Assembly (NCBI GenBank): GCA_944322145.1
Contig: CALUNW010000002.1
Coordinates: forward strand, 124,001 to 188,000
Length of the DNA stretch: 64,000 nucleotides
From: an uncultured Atopobiaceae bacterium
GTDB taxonomy: Bacteria > Actinomycetota > Coriobacteriia > Coriobacteriales > Atopobiaceae
Reading direction: 5' to 3'
The position numbers and the translations under genes are program-made. Positions within the stretch are counted from its first letter, which is position 1, and each line of letters starts with the position of its first letter. The notes under the pieces were generated by a model. That model ran no database searches. It was not told the origin of the DNA and worked only from the letters and a program-made list of their open reading frames with translations. Below, one piece after another: positions 50,192-60,679 of the stretch.

Positions 50192-53100
50192 ATGAGAAGA
50201 CGTCTGCTTCTGCTGCTGGGAACCGTTCTGCTGTGTCTGGGCATCATGCCCGTCACCGCGTATGCTGCAAGGACGGAAGGGTACGAGGTGTCGACCGACT
50301 GGGTCACCGGCACCACGACGTACCGGTTCACCGACCTCGAGAAAGTCGAACGTTTCTTAGTGAAGCCGGAGGGTGACGCGATCCTCGACTTTACGGAGAC
50401 CAGTTCGTTGGGCTCAACCTCGTCGCTTGGCCTCTACGTCACTCCCCAGAAGGAGGGGGCGCACGTCACGATTCGCGGCGCAGAGGGCACGAGCTACGGC
50501 AACGTCACTCTGAACGTAGATGGTTCTGTCGCGGGCGTCACGCTCCAGGACTTTCAGACACGGTCCAGCTTCGTGAACTATGGAGGTGAGGGAGCGTGCA
50601 AGATCGTCTACGACGGTAATTGCGTTATCGACCTTCAGCTCGGAGGCGCCGACTATATTGTGTGCGCCGCGGACGACGCGTCCCACCTCGATCTTGGGTT
50701 TGCGTCGCAGGGCGAGAAGGGCAGCGTGACGTTCTCGGGCAACCTCTCCGTCGAAAGCTCGCTGACGAGCGGGTCCATGACCATCAAGGACGCCCTTGTC
50801 AGCTTTGGTACGCGGGAAGATGACAGCGAAATCATTGCCACGAAGCTGCGCATCGAGGACTCCACTATCGGCGGGGTCGGTCACATCAACTCGGTCGAGG
50901 TCCCGAACCATGCTGAAGAAAACGATGCCCTCGACGAATCATACATCACAATCGCCAATTCCCAGATCTCCTTTGACGCGGACGTGTTTGAGGGGAACAG
51001 CTCTTCCACGGTGCTGGGAAACACGGAGGCCATCAAGATTGAGGGCAGCACGGTCACCGGCCTAGAGATGACTGACAGCTACGGGTGTCTCGGCGGCATC
51101 TTCAAGAGCATTGTCATCAATAACTCCGAGGTCTACGCGAAGAGTGAATATGCCGCCGCCATCGGCCCGAGCGACTCTGCGTACGGGTCCAGCGGCTTCT
51201 CGAAGTTCGGCTTCGAGAAGCCGTCCATCATCATCGAGGACAGCGTCATAGAGGCTGCGAGCACGTATGGCGCGGCCATCGGCATGCCGCGGCTCCCTGA
51301 GTCTGACCTCGCATACGATCGCCCTCAGCTGAGCGTCACCATCTCCGGCACGAGCGACGTCACCGCCACGAGCGTCCGTTCCGCCGCCATCGGCGCGAGC
51401 TCCAGCAAGGAGTACGGCGACGTCGGAGGAGTCGAGATCGAGGTCGGCGCGGGTGACATCACCTGGGGCCGCTCCTCCGACGCGAGCCCGCTCGGCAGGT
51501 TCCTCAGCCTGCTGGGCCTCGCCGGCGAGTCGAGCCTCGAGGGCGATCTCGCCACCGCCGCCGAGCTCCTGAGCGGCTGCGCCGTCACCATCGAGGACTC
51601 CCCCACTATCAACGCCAAGTCCGGCGTCATGGCCGTCTACGCCGACAGCGTGAGCGTGACGGACACCAACCTGGTGCAGGACACCATGGTGATTGCAGAC
51701 GGCGGCGACGAGTACTCCATCTACCCGATGGAGACGCCGGGCGCCGTGAAGATCGGATCGGAGGTCATCGGCGAGCTCGGCTACGGCTATGCCTCGGTGG
51801 CGGCGACGGGCGTTTCCGCGCAGTCGGACGCGAAGATGACGTTCGGCGATGCCGCCCTGACCGACGCCGAGAAGGGCGGCCAGACGTTCGGCGTCTCCGA
51901 TGCCGGCTTCCAGCGCCTCTTCACCACGCCGACGCTCGAGCTCTCCGGCACGGTCGGCATCACCGGCGCGAGCAACGGGACCGCCCCGGCAAACACGACG
52001 CTGGGGCTCGACCTGAGCGCGCTCGTCCCCTCGCGCGCCGCCATCGCCAGCGCGGGCACCTATGATGGCCTGACCTTCCAGTGGCATCGCGACGGCGCTC
52101 CGATCTCCGACGCGACCTCCAGCACGTATGGGCTCACGAGCGCCGATGACGGCGCGGTCATCACCTGCGTCGTGAAGGGCAGAGGCTTCTTCATGGGAAG
52201 CGTCACGAGCGACGCGGTCCTCGTGAGCTCGCAGCCCACGGTGGCCGCGCCGACCCTGGAGAGCCGCACCGCGACCAGCATCACGCTCAAGATCGCGGGC
52301 GATGGCTACGAGTACCGCTGCGTCGGCAACGGTGACTGGCAGGCAAGCCCGACGTTCTCGGAGCTCGCGTCCGGCACGACCTACGCCTTCCAGCAGCGCA
52401 ACTCCCCCGACAGCGTCAGCGCGCCCGCGTCCTTCTCGACCCTGTCCTTAACGCCCCCCGAGGGCGACTTCGCGATCGACTACGTGAGCGAGACGCTCTC
52501 CTTCCCGAGCGGCGTCTACCTCTATCGCGACGCCGCCTGCACGAGCTGCCTCAACAAGAGCTCCTCCAAGACGAGCATCGACATCAGCGGTCTCATCGGC
52601 GACGCCGAGGTCACCCTCTACGCCCGCTACGCGACGGTCGACCCCGCGGACACGGACTCCGTGACCGAGGTCACCATCCCGGCACGCCCGGCGGCACCCG
52701 AGCTGGCCGAGGGCGCGCTCGCGGTGACGTCCGACAGCATCAGACTCACGGGCACCGACGGAGTGGCCTATCGCCTGCTCTCGGGCGGGCGCGTGCTCCA
52801 GACGGCGACGGGCGACGGATCGACCACCATCACGTTCGCTGACCTCTCTCCCGCCACCACGTACACGATCGAGATGCGCGTCGAGGCGTGCAACGACGCC
52901 CCCGCCACCTTCCGCTCCGAGGTTGCCGAGAAGGACGTCACGACCGCCGCCTCCGCGCCCACCGCGCCGCAGTTCAACGTGCAGGCCGAGCTCGTGGATG
53001 AGGGTTATGCGTCCGTGCGCGTCGGCTTCTCCTGGGACCACCCCGCGGCCAACGGCGCAACCATCGACGGCTACGCCGTCTACGCGCAGGAGGGCGAGGG

Positions 53101-53836
53101 CGAGCTGTTCCTGGTCTGCGAGGTCGCCGCTGACGCGACCTCGTGCGACGTGACCGCGGGCTCGGACGGCGTCCTGCGGGCCGGCGGGACCTACGACTTC
53201 ACCCTGCGGGCGAGCTGGTCCGCAGGCGACGCATCCGGCGAGGTGACCTCCGAAGAGGTCCGGCTGACGCTGCCGAGCCTGCGTCCCGACCCCGCGGCCT
53301 TCACGTTCGACTACCTCAACGAGACGCTTGCCGTCCCCGCGGGCGTGAGCCTCTACGAGGACGCGGCGTGCACGACGACGGTTTCTCTGGACGATAAGAA
53401 CGTGGCGGACATCACGCCGTACATCTCCGCGTACGGGACGGCGGCGCAGTCGCTGTATGCCCGCTCTGACTCTGCGGCAGACGGCACCGGCGCCGTCACA
53501 GAAATCGAGATTCCTCGCCGTCCGTACGTGAGCGACGTAGACCGTGACGAGATGACCGTGACGCACGACTCCCTTACGGTGCGCAAGCGTTTTCTCAACC
53601 TGAACGAGTGCTCCTATGAGCTGAAGCTGGGCGCAAATGTCATCAGTCCGACAACCGACAACGACAACGTGTTCATTTACACGGGGCTGACGCCCGGCAC
53701 GACCTACTCCCTCGTCATCACGAAGTCCGCAAGCGAGAGCTCGTTCAGCTCGTCCGTCACGCAGGAGATCGTGACCAAGGACGTCACGGAGAAGGCCTCC
53801 GACCTGCTGGTGCCCGCGGCATCTCGTCCCAGCTGA
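50192..53836 (+). CDS. Large secreted surface protein, N-terminal part (ends at in-frame TGA)
   Basis: The 1214-residue product has a signal peptide (1-26, MRRRLLLLLGTVLLCLGIMP...) and a beta-helix or carbohydrate-binding region (about 60-560) with repeated DSTIGG/NSEVYAKSEYAAAIG-like turns. Then fibronectin type III/Ig-like repeats follow (650-1200), in which a module with ETL, P-x-GV-x-LY and DAACT occurs twice (about 770 and 1035). It ends at TGA 53834-53836, but the same frame continues without another stop to 58144 and there reaches SLH domains. As read, this part has no wall anchor and would be released. The whole frame (2651 codons) is best seen as one gene broken by a single stop. Confidence 0.75.
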   Translation: MRRRLLLLLGTVLLCLGIMPVTAYAARTEGYEVSTDWVTGTTTYRFTDLEKVERFLVKPEGDAILDFTETSSLGSTSSLGLYVTPQKEGAHVTIRGAEGTSYGNVTLNVDGSVAGVTLQDFQTRSSFVNYGGEGACKIVYDGNCVIDLQLGGADYIVCAADDASHLDLGFASQGEKGSVTFSGNLSVESSLTSGSMTIKDALVSFGTREDDSEIIATKLRIEDSTIGGVGHINSVEVPNHAEENDALDESYITIANSQISFDADVFEGNSSSTVLGNTEAIKIEGSTVTGLEMTDSYGCLGGIFKSIVINNSEVYAKSEYAAAIGPSDSAYGSSGFSKFGFEKPSIIIEDSVIEAASTYGAAIGMPRLPESDLAYDRPQLSVTISGTSDVTATSVRSAAIGASSSKEYGDVGGVEIEVGAGDITWGRSSDASPLGRFLSLLGLAGESSLEGDLATAAELLSGCAVTIEDSPTINAKSGVMAVYADSVSVTDTNLVQDTMVIADGGDEYSIYPMETPGAVKIGSEVIGELGYGYASVAATGVSAQSDAKMTFGDAALTDAEKGGQTFGVSDAGFQRLFTTPTLELSGTVGITGASNGTAPANTTLGLDLSALVPSRAAIASAGTYDGLTFQWHRDGAPISDATSSTYGLTSADDGAVITCVVKGRGFFMGSVTSDAVLVSSQPTVAAPTLESRTATSITLKIAGDGYEYRCVGNGDWQASPTFSELASGTTYAFQQRNSPDSVSAPASFSTLSLTPPEGDFAIDYVSETLSFPSGVYLYRDAACTSCLNKSSSKTSIDISGLIGDAEVTLYARYATVDPADTDSVTEVTIPARPAAPELAEGALAVTSDSIRLTGTDGVAYRLLSGGRVLQTATGDGSTTITFADLSPATTYTIEMRVEACNDAPATFRSEVAEKDVTTAASAPTAPQFNVQAELVDEGYASVRVGFSWDHPAANGATIDGYAVYAQEGEGELFLVCEVAADATSCDVTAGSDGVLRAGGTYDFTLRASWSAGDASGEVTSEEVRLTLPSLRPDPAAFTFDYLNETLAVPAGVSLYEDAACTTTVSLDDKNVADITPYISAYGTAAQSLYARSDSAADGTGAVTEIEIPRRPYVSDVDRDEMTVTHDSLTVRKRFLNLNECSYELKLGANVISPTTDNDNVFIYTGLTPGTTYSLVITKSASESSFSSSVTQEIVTKDVTEKASDLLVPAASRPS

Positions 53837-56800
53837 GAGACGGTCTCCTACGACTTCTCCGACCTGCTGGGCGAGGCCGAGATCAGGGGCGTGAGCGAGG
53901 TCGCGGACAGTGACAACATCCTCAACTATGCCGGCTACGACACGACCGGCAAGAAGGCCGTCAACCTGCAGCTCCGCGCTGCCTCCGTGGGCGCGTCCGC
54001 CACGGTCGAGGTCGAGGCGCAGCTCCCGGATGACGGGGACTACCTCGTCATCACCCTCACGCTCAAGGCCGTCGACGTGATGGCCGAGGGCGCGGACGGC
54101 ACCTACTGGGTGCGCGCGGATCTCGCCGACGAGGAGGTCGCGGCGGTAGAGTCCGCCCTCGACGAGCTGCTCGACGGGGCCGACCTCCTGGGCGCCTTCG
54201 ACCTGACGCCGCTCGACCCCGTCGGCGGCGAGCCGGCCAGCGAGGCCGAATCCACGCAGGTCTCGTGGGCACCCGAGGAGAGCGTGACGACGACGGGCAC
54301 CTTCGAGGTCTATCGCATCGATGACGGCGCCGCCTCGGAGCTGCAGGGCGTGACCCAGGAAGGAGCCGAGGTCAGCTTCGCCGCCGAGGGCGCGGGCGGA
54401 TGCTACGCCGTCGTCTTCAGACCCACGACGTATGAGGTCTCTGTCGCGCAGACCCTGAACGGCTCCCTCTCCGTTGACAGGACCGCCGCAAAGGTCGGCG
54501 AGACGGTGTTCGTGACCGCCTCGCCCGCGAGCGGCTACAAGGTCGAGTCCATCTCCGCGAGCTACGGCAGCGCGTCCCTTACGCCTGCCCCTCAGGCCAA
54601 CGGTACCTACGCCTTTGAGATGCCCGCCGCCGACGTGACGGTCTCCGCGATGTTTGCCCTGATACCTCCCGCGGCCCCTTCGCTGAGCGTCACGTCCGTC
54701 AGCACCGACGGCGCCGTGGTCGTCACCTGGGAGCTCGCGGACGACGGCGCGGTCGTCACGGGCCTCTCCCTCGCGGTGAGCCAGGACGGCCAGCCCGTCG
54801 AGGGCTTCCCCATCGAGATTCCCGTGGGCGAGACCAGCCGCACGCTGACCGGCCTCACGCCGGGCGCGACCTACGAGCTCACGCTGACGGCGAGCAACGG
54901 CGAGGCGAGCGCGACGTCCGCGGCCGTCGAGGTCAACGTCCCCGAGCCCGAGGACCCCACTTATGCCGTCAGCGTTGCCGATGGCATCAAGAACGGCTCG
55001 CTCACGGTCTCCCTCGGGGAGGCAACGGCTGGCGAGAAGATCATCATCACGCCGCGTCCGGCGACGGGCTATGAGGTCGCATCGGTCGCCGTTGCCGAGG
55101 CCGACAGCGGCGCGAGCGTTGCCGTGACGCCGGACGTGAGCGGCGGCTACGTCTTCGAGATGCCCGCCGCCGACGTGACCGTCTCCGCCTCCTTTGACCC
55201 GATCGCCCCTGCCGTCCCTCAGCTCGCGGCCGAGTCTGGCGCCGAGGAAGGCTCCCTGGTCGCAACCTGGACGCTGAAGGACAACGGTGCGGTCATCACC
55301 GGCTACGAGCTCGCGGTCACGCTTGACGGCAAGCCCGTCGAGGGCTCGCCCTTCTCGCTTGCCGCCGATGCCACGTCCCACACGCTGTCCGGCCTCACGT
55401 CGGGCGCGACCTACGTGCTCACCCTGACGGCCTACGACAACGGTCGGGGCACCGCATCCGAAGCTGTCACGGTGACGGTCCCCGAGACCCAGTACGAAAT
55501 CGCGATCTCCAAGGTCGAACACGGGTCCTTCTCGGCCTCCTACCAGAGCGCCGCTGCGGGGACCGACGTCACCATCGTCGCGAGCCCCGACGAGGGCTAC
55601 GAGGTCGCCTCCATCGCCGTGACGACGACGGGCGGCGCGGACGTGCCCGTCGAGGGCATGAGCTTTGAGATGCCCGCGGCAGACGTCACCGTCTTCGGAG
55701 CGTTCGCCCCCATCGAGCCCGAGCTCTCTGCGTTCGACGCCGCATATGATGAGGGTACGGACGCGGTGGTCGTCAGCTGGGCGCTGGCGGACAACGGCGC
55801 GGTCGTCACCCGCTATGAGCTCGCGGTAACGCTTGACGGCAAGCCCGTCGAGGGCTCGCCCCTCTTGCCTGCCGTGGACGCCACGTCCTATGAGCTGACC
55901 AGCCTCGCGCCGGGCGCGACGTACGAGCTCACGCTGACGGCCTACAACGACGGCGCGAGCGCGACTTCCGACACTGTGGAGGTGACGGTGCCTGAGCCCG
56001 TGGCGCCCACCTATGCCGTGGACGTCGCGACCGTGGCGCACGGGTCCTTCTCGGCCTCCCCCGCGAGCGTCGCGGAAGGCGATCCCGTCACCGTCACGGC
56101 GAGCCCCGAGGAGGGCTACGAGACGGCGTCCGTCACCGTGACCGACGCGGACGGTGCGCTTGTGCAGGTGACCGAGCAAGCGGACGGCACCTTCGCCTTC
56201 ACGATGCCTGCTTCCAACGTCACCGTGTCCGGCGCCTTCCAGAAGGTCTCAGGCGACGACGACCCCGACGAGAACGACCTGAACGCACTTCTCGCCCAGG
56301 CCTTCGAGAAGGGCAACAGCTTCGAGGCCATCACGCTCAGCTCGGGCACATACAAGCTGACCGCGGATCTCTCCGTCGCCGACCTCGCGGGAGCTGACTC
56401 GGGTCTCATGACCACGAGCCTCTACATTGGCAACGACGCGGACGGCGCGACGGTCGAGCTCGACCTGCAGGGCCACACGCTGGATGCCGAGGACTGCGCG
56501 CTCATCGTGACGGAGGGGTCCACGCTCAACCTCACCGACTCGGTCGGCGGCGGCTCCATCAGCGGCAGGAAGGGCCTCTCCTTCACCGACGCGGGCACGG
56601 AGTATGCCTATGCGGGCGGCATCGCGGTCTATGGCACCCTCAACATGAGCGGCGGGTCCATCACCGGCAACCAGGCCGCCGGCGACGGAGTGCTCGGCTA
56701 CGGCGGGGGCGTCTACGTCTTTGGCGGCGGCATCTTCAACATGTACGGCGGGACGATCTCCGGCAACACGGCCTCGACGCTCGGCGGCGGCGTGGCGGTG

Positions 56801-58144
56801 CGCTCCGCGGCGGACACGACGCCGGTTCCCAACCCGCTCTACGTGGGCGACGCCGAGATCAGGGACTGGAACGAGGTCGACGGCGGCGACGTTGTCGCGG
56901 GGCTCTCGATCGGGCTGCTCGGTGCGGGGCCGGGGACCGAGGCCGGCAGCTCAGCCGGCACGTTCAACCTCTATGGCGGCACCATCACCGGAAACACGGC
57001 GCCGGTCGCAGGCGGGATCTACGCGGGCGGCTCCGTGACCATCGGGACGGACGGAACCACTCCCGCGGCGGTCTCCGTCACCGGCAACACGTCCGGGAAC
57101 CTCTACGTCCCCGCAGGGGTCACGGTCGAGCTCTCCGCGACGCCTGCCGCTGGCTCCAAGGTCGGCGTGACCATGGAGAAGGCCCCGGGCCTGTTTGCGA
57201 CCGCGACCAGCGAGGTTGCGAGCGCTTCTCGCGCATGCTTCACGAGCGATAGCGGGACCTACTACGTGACGTCTCAGCAGGACGGCCTTGCGCTGGCATA
57301 CGTGCCCGTGGCGCCCACCTACGAGCCCGAAATCGAGGTGCCCGGGGGCGGCGGCACCGTCACGACCAACCCTCGCTACCCCGAGCAGGGCGACGAGGTC
57401 ACGATTACGCCCGTGCCCGACGAGGGCAAGACGGTCGATACCGTTCAGGTTGTCGACAAGGACGGCGAGCCCGTCGAGGTCGTCGACAACGGTGACGGCA
57501 CCTGGACGTACAAGCAGCCGGCCGGTTCTGTGACGATCACGGTCACCTTTGTCTGCGACGGCGGGGAGCTCTGCCCGAGCGCGCACCTCGTGGACGTCGA
57601 CCAGTCGAAGTGGTACCACCTCGCGATCGACTGGGCCGTCACGCACGGCGCGATGCGCGGCTACGGCGACGGCACGGTCTTCGGGCCGGATGATGTGCTC
57701 ACCCGCGCCCAGATGGCCGGCGTGCTCTACAACCTGATGGGCCAGCCTGAGGCCGTGGTCGACCGGCTGCCGGGCGACTGCGACGCGTCCTCCTGGTACG
57801 CCGAGTGCGTGGCGTGGGCGCTCGAGGAGGGCGTCTTCAACGGCTACGGCGACGGGTCTACCTTCGGCCCCGACGACCCGCTCACCCGCGAGCAGGCGGC
57901 GGCGGTGCTGATGAACGCGGCGGAGCTCTCCGGCGCCGACACGTCGGCGCGCGCGGGGCTGTCCGGCTACCCGGACGCCGGCGAGGTGTCCGGCTGGGCC
58001 CGCGAGGCGCTCTCGTGGGCCGTCGCCGAGGGCGTGCTCCACGGCGTCGACGTCGAGGGCGGCGGCCGCGAGCTGCAGCCCGGGCGCGCCTGCACCCGCG
58101 CCGAGATGGCGGGCCTCATGATGAACCTCGCCCTCCGAAGCTAG
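53837..58144 (+). pseudogene. Large SLH surface protein, C-terminal part after the in-frame stop
   Basis: The frame continues from the upstream gene directly after the TGA. A possible GTG restart at 53891 has no Shine-Dalgarno and no signal peptide, so this part is likely not exported alone. From that GTG the 1417 residues hold four pairs of an InlB B-repeat-like module (GYEVASI ... FEMPAADVTVSA at about 180, 360, 535, 715) and a fibronectin type III-like module (DNGAVVTxYELAVTLDGKPVEG), then a beta-helix (790-1105; GGxITGNxA turns), one more B-repeat, and three SLH repeats (1230-1417). It is probably an adhesin. Sequence error at 53834, a real pseudogene, or stop read-through are the three options. 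Confidence 0.7.
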
Positions 58145-58153
58145 CGTCGATGG

Positions 58154-58278
58154 CGGGCCGGTTCCGGACGTTCCGGTACTCGGAAACGACCGGAGCCGGC
58201 CCGTTATTCTCGCCACCCGATGCCGGGCCGGTTCCGGACGTTTCAAGACGCCAAAACGTCCACGACCGGCCCGCTATT
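58154..58278 (+). terminator. Two tandem D hairpins after the second SLH gene
   Basis: Both begin CGGGCCGGTTCCGGACGTT and end with a GCCGGCCCG or GACCGGCCCG arm, followed by TTATTCTCG and CTATTCTTG. The first begins 10 bp after the stop. They resemble the single D hairpin after the first SLH gene. Confidence 0.7.
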
Positions 58279-58311
58279 CTTGGTCGCCTCGCCCCTCCTG
58301 GCGCCCGAGCA

Positions 58312-58383
58312 CGCCGAGTAAGAGTTATCTGCGAGAACGGGGTCCGATTGGGCTCCGTTTTCGCATATTTCTCTTACTCGGCG
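58312..58383. repeat. Hairpin family C, copy 2 (72 bp)
   Basis: CGCCGAGTAAGAG (58312-58324) and CTCTTACTCGGCG (58371-58383) are exact inverted arms; the centre TGCGAGAACGG / CCGTTTTCGCA is shared with 49733-49804. Confidence 0.9.
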
Positions 58384-58624
58384 AGGTTGCTGGCCCGGCC
58401 CGGCGGCCCCCCGCACTTCTCGCGCGCACTCATGAGTGCGGGCATCGAGTGCGGGCTGTTCTGGGCCCGAGGCGCGTCGAGTGCGCGGTCCTTCTCGGCA
58501 GTTGGCGAGAAGTGCGCTCATCAAGCACGCGCCGGCCCGCACTTGATGTGCGCGGCGAGAAGTGCGGGCGGGATCCCGGTGTTTGTCGAGAAGTGCGGGC
58601 CGCCCGCGCCCGCCGCGCTGGCCC

Positions 58625-60454
58625 CTACACGTCGATCCCGAGCCGCTCCGCCAGCTCCAGCCACTCGTCCTCGAGCGCGGCGCGCTCCGCCAGGCACGCG
58701 TCGAGCGCCTCCTGCGCGGCCATCAGCGCGGCGTAGTCGCTCGCGTCCACGGAGGCCATCTCCGCGCGCAGCCGGTCGGGGTCGCCGGCGGTCTTCTCGA
58801 GCCGGCGCGCCACCGCGTCAAAGCGCTTCTTGAGCTCGCGGCGCTCCTGGTTGGAGAGCCCGCCGCCCGCGGCGGCCCCCGCCTCCGGGCGAGAAGTGCC
58901 CGCCGCCGCGGCCGCCGGCGCGGAGCCCGCCGGCCCCGCGTCCTTCTCGGCCGCCGTAAGCAGCCGCAAGTACTCGTCCACGCCGCCGGGCACGTGGCGC
59001 ACGTGCCCGTCCAGCAGCGCAAACTGGTCGTCGGTCACGCGCTCCATGAGGTAGCGGTCGTGGCTCACCACCAGCAGCGTGCCCGGCCAGCTGTCGAGCA
59101 GGTCCTCCATCACGGCGAGCATGTCGGTGTCGAGGTCGTTGCCCGGCTCGTCGAGCACGAGCACGTTGGGCTCCTCCAGGATCACGCACAGAAGCGCCAG
59201 GCGGCGACGCTGCCCGCCGGAGATGTCCTTGATGAAGTTCTGCAGCTCGCGCTGCTCAAAGCCCAGGCGCTCGATGAGCTGCGTAGGGCTCTGCATCTTG
59301 CCGCCCACGAGGTAGCTGCGCTTGTAGCGGCCGAGGACCTCGAGCACGCGCCAGTCGTCCTTCTCGCCCAGCGCGTCGAGGTGCTGGCTCATGAAGCCAA
59401 AGCGCACCGACGCGCCGATCTTCACGGTGCCGGACGTGGGCGTAAGCACGCCCGTCATGAGCGCGAGCAGCGTGGACTTGCCCGCGCCGTTGGCGCCGAG
59501 GATGCCGTAGCGGTCGCCGGGGCCGATGAGCCAGTCAACGTCCTCGATCACGCGCGGGCCGTGCGCGTAGGCAAAGCTCACGTGGGACATCTCGATGACC
59601 TGCTTGCCCAGGCGGCTCACGGCGAGGCGCTTGAGCTCGAGCGGGTTTCTCAGCGGCGGGTCGTTGGCGATGAGCGCGCGTGCCGCCTCGATGCGAAACT
59701 TGGGCTTGCTCGTGCGCGCCTTGGCGCCGTGCGCGAGCCAGTTGAGCTCCTTGCGCAGGGTGTTCTGCCGGCGCTCCTCCATCACGGCCGCCTGGCGCTC
59801 GCGCTCGACGCGCTGCTGGATGTAGGCGGAGTAGCCGCCCTCGAAGGGCTCGATGCGGAGGTCGTGGACCTCCCACATCTGCTCGCAGACCTCGTCCAGG
59901 AACCAGCGGTCGTGCGTGACCACCAGAAGAGCGCCCTCTCCCGCCGGCCAGCGGCGGCGCAGGTGCTCGGCCAGCCACTCGATGGCCGCGAGGTCCAGGT
60001 GGTTGGTGGGCTCGTCCATGAGGACGACGTCCCAGGTGTGGCAGAGCACGCGGCAGAGGTCCACGCGGCGGCGCTGGCCTCCGGAGAGCTCGCCCACGGC
60101 GCCGTCGAGGTCGAGGTCGCCCACGAGCTCGTCCAGGATCGCGCGTATGCGGGCGTCCGAGGCCCAGGTGTAGTCCGGGACGTCGCCGAAGATCGCGCGG
60201 CGCACGGGGTCGGCGTCAGCGAGCTGGTCGGCCTGGCCGAGGTAGCCCACGGAGAGGTTGCGCCGCCAGGTGACGGTGCCCGCGTCGGGCTCCAGCACGT
60301 GGCCCACGATCTCCAGCAGCGTGGACTTGCCGTCGCCGTTCCGCCCGACGATGCCGATGCGATCGCCCTCGTTGATGCCTATGGTCTGGTCCTCGAGCAC
60401 GCGCTTGCCGGGCCACTCGTGGCCCACGTGCTCGAGGCCGATGAGGATTCCCAT
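58625..60454 (-). CDS. ABC-F family ATPase (Uup-like)
   Basis: The 609-residue protein has two ATP-binding cassettes without membrane parts: Walker A GRNGDGKST (about 37) and GANGAGKST (about 320), signatures ELSGGQRRRVDL and DISGGQRRRLAL, and Walker B VVLMDEPTNHLD and VLVLDEPGNDLD. The ABC-F linker lies between (about 235-290), and the C-terminal 90 residues form the coiled-coil of the Uup type (LSNQERRELKKRFDAVARRLEK) after an Ala/Gly-rich spacer. Such proteins act on ribosomes or on branched DNA. Antibiotic resistance is not implied. AGGAGG precedes ATG 60454; TATACT at about 60484 may be its -10. Confidence 0.9.
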   Translation of the reverse strand: MGILIGLEHVGHEWPGKRVLEDQTIGINEGDRIGIVGRNGDGKSTLLEIVGHVLEPDAGTVTWRRNLSVGYLGQADQLADADPVRRAIFGDVPDYTWASDARIRAILDELVGDLDLDGAVGELSGGQRRRVDLCRVLCHTWDVVLMDEPTNHLDLAAIEWLAEHLRRRWPAGEGALLVVTHDRWFLDEVCEQMWEVHDLRIEPFEGGYSAYIQQRVERERQAAVMEERRQNTLRKELNWLAHGAKARTSKPKFRIEAARALIANDPPLRNPLELKRLAVSRLGKQVIEMSHVSFAYAHGPRVIEDVDWLIGPGDRYGILGANGAGKSTLLALMTGVLTPTSGTVKIGASVRFGFMSQHLDALGEKDDWRVLEVLGRYKRSYLVGGKMQSPTQLIERLGFEQRELQNFIKDISGGQRRRLALLCVILEEPNVLVLDEPGNDLDTDMLAVMEDLLDSWPGTLLVVSHDRYLMERVTDDQFALLDGHVRHVPGGVDEYLRLLTAAEKDAGPAGSAPAAAAAGTSRPEAGAAAGGGLSNQERRELKKRFDAVARRLEKTAGDPDRLRAEMASVDASDYAALMAAQEALDACLAERAALEDEWLELAERLGIDV

Positions 60455-60499
60455 GCCGACCTCCTGAGTTCTGTCCCGTGGATAGTATACGGGCCGCAC

Positions 60500-60651
60500 G
60501 TCCTTCTCGCCTGGCGCGCGACCGGCGGGCCCATGCGATTACCTACTTCAAAAGCATGTAGCAATGGGGGTCCCGGCGAGAAAAACCGGTGCCGGATGCC
60601 CGTTGCCACATGGTTTTGAAGTAGGTAACGCCGCTACGAGCCGAGAAGGAC
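60500..60651. repeat. Boxed hairpin cassette (TTACCTAC type)
   Basis: GTCCTTCTCG (60500-60509) and CGAGAAGGAC (60642-60651), with one more CGAGAAGGAC at 60660, bracket a 90-bp hairpin. Its arms TTACCTACTTCAAAA (60539-60553) and TTTTGAAGTAGGTAA (60614-60628) are perfect and continue inward (CATGT-GCAA-GGG). It lies between the starts of the ABC-F gene and the end of nfo. Confidence 0.88.
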
Positions 60652-60679
60652 CGACCGGCCGAGAAGGACGCGCAGCCCG

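Larger units (their letters stand above)
58145..58624. other. Gene-free stretch after the second SLH gene
   Basis: This 480-bp gap holds two D hairpins (58154-58203 and 58224-58273), a family C hairpin (58312-58383), and a cluster (58413-58600) of GTGCG-containing repeats with boxes GCACTTCTCG (58413), GTCCTTCTCG (58488) and CGAGAAGTGC (58506, 58556, 58587). GCACTCATGAGTGC at 58426-58439 is a perfect palindrome. No gene is seen. Confidence 0.7.

Noticed and set aside
53834-53836. In-frame TGA as selenocysteine codon
   Set aside because: The hairpin directly after it (GAGAC-G-GTCTC) has a one-base loop and wrong distance for a bacterial SECIS. An adhesin has no need for Sec, and no sel gene is in the window.
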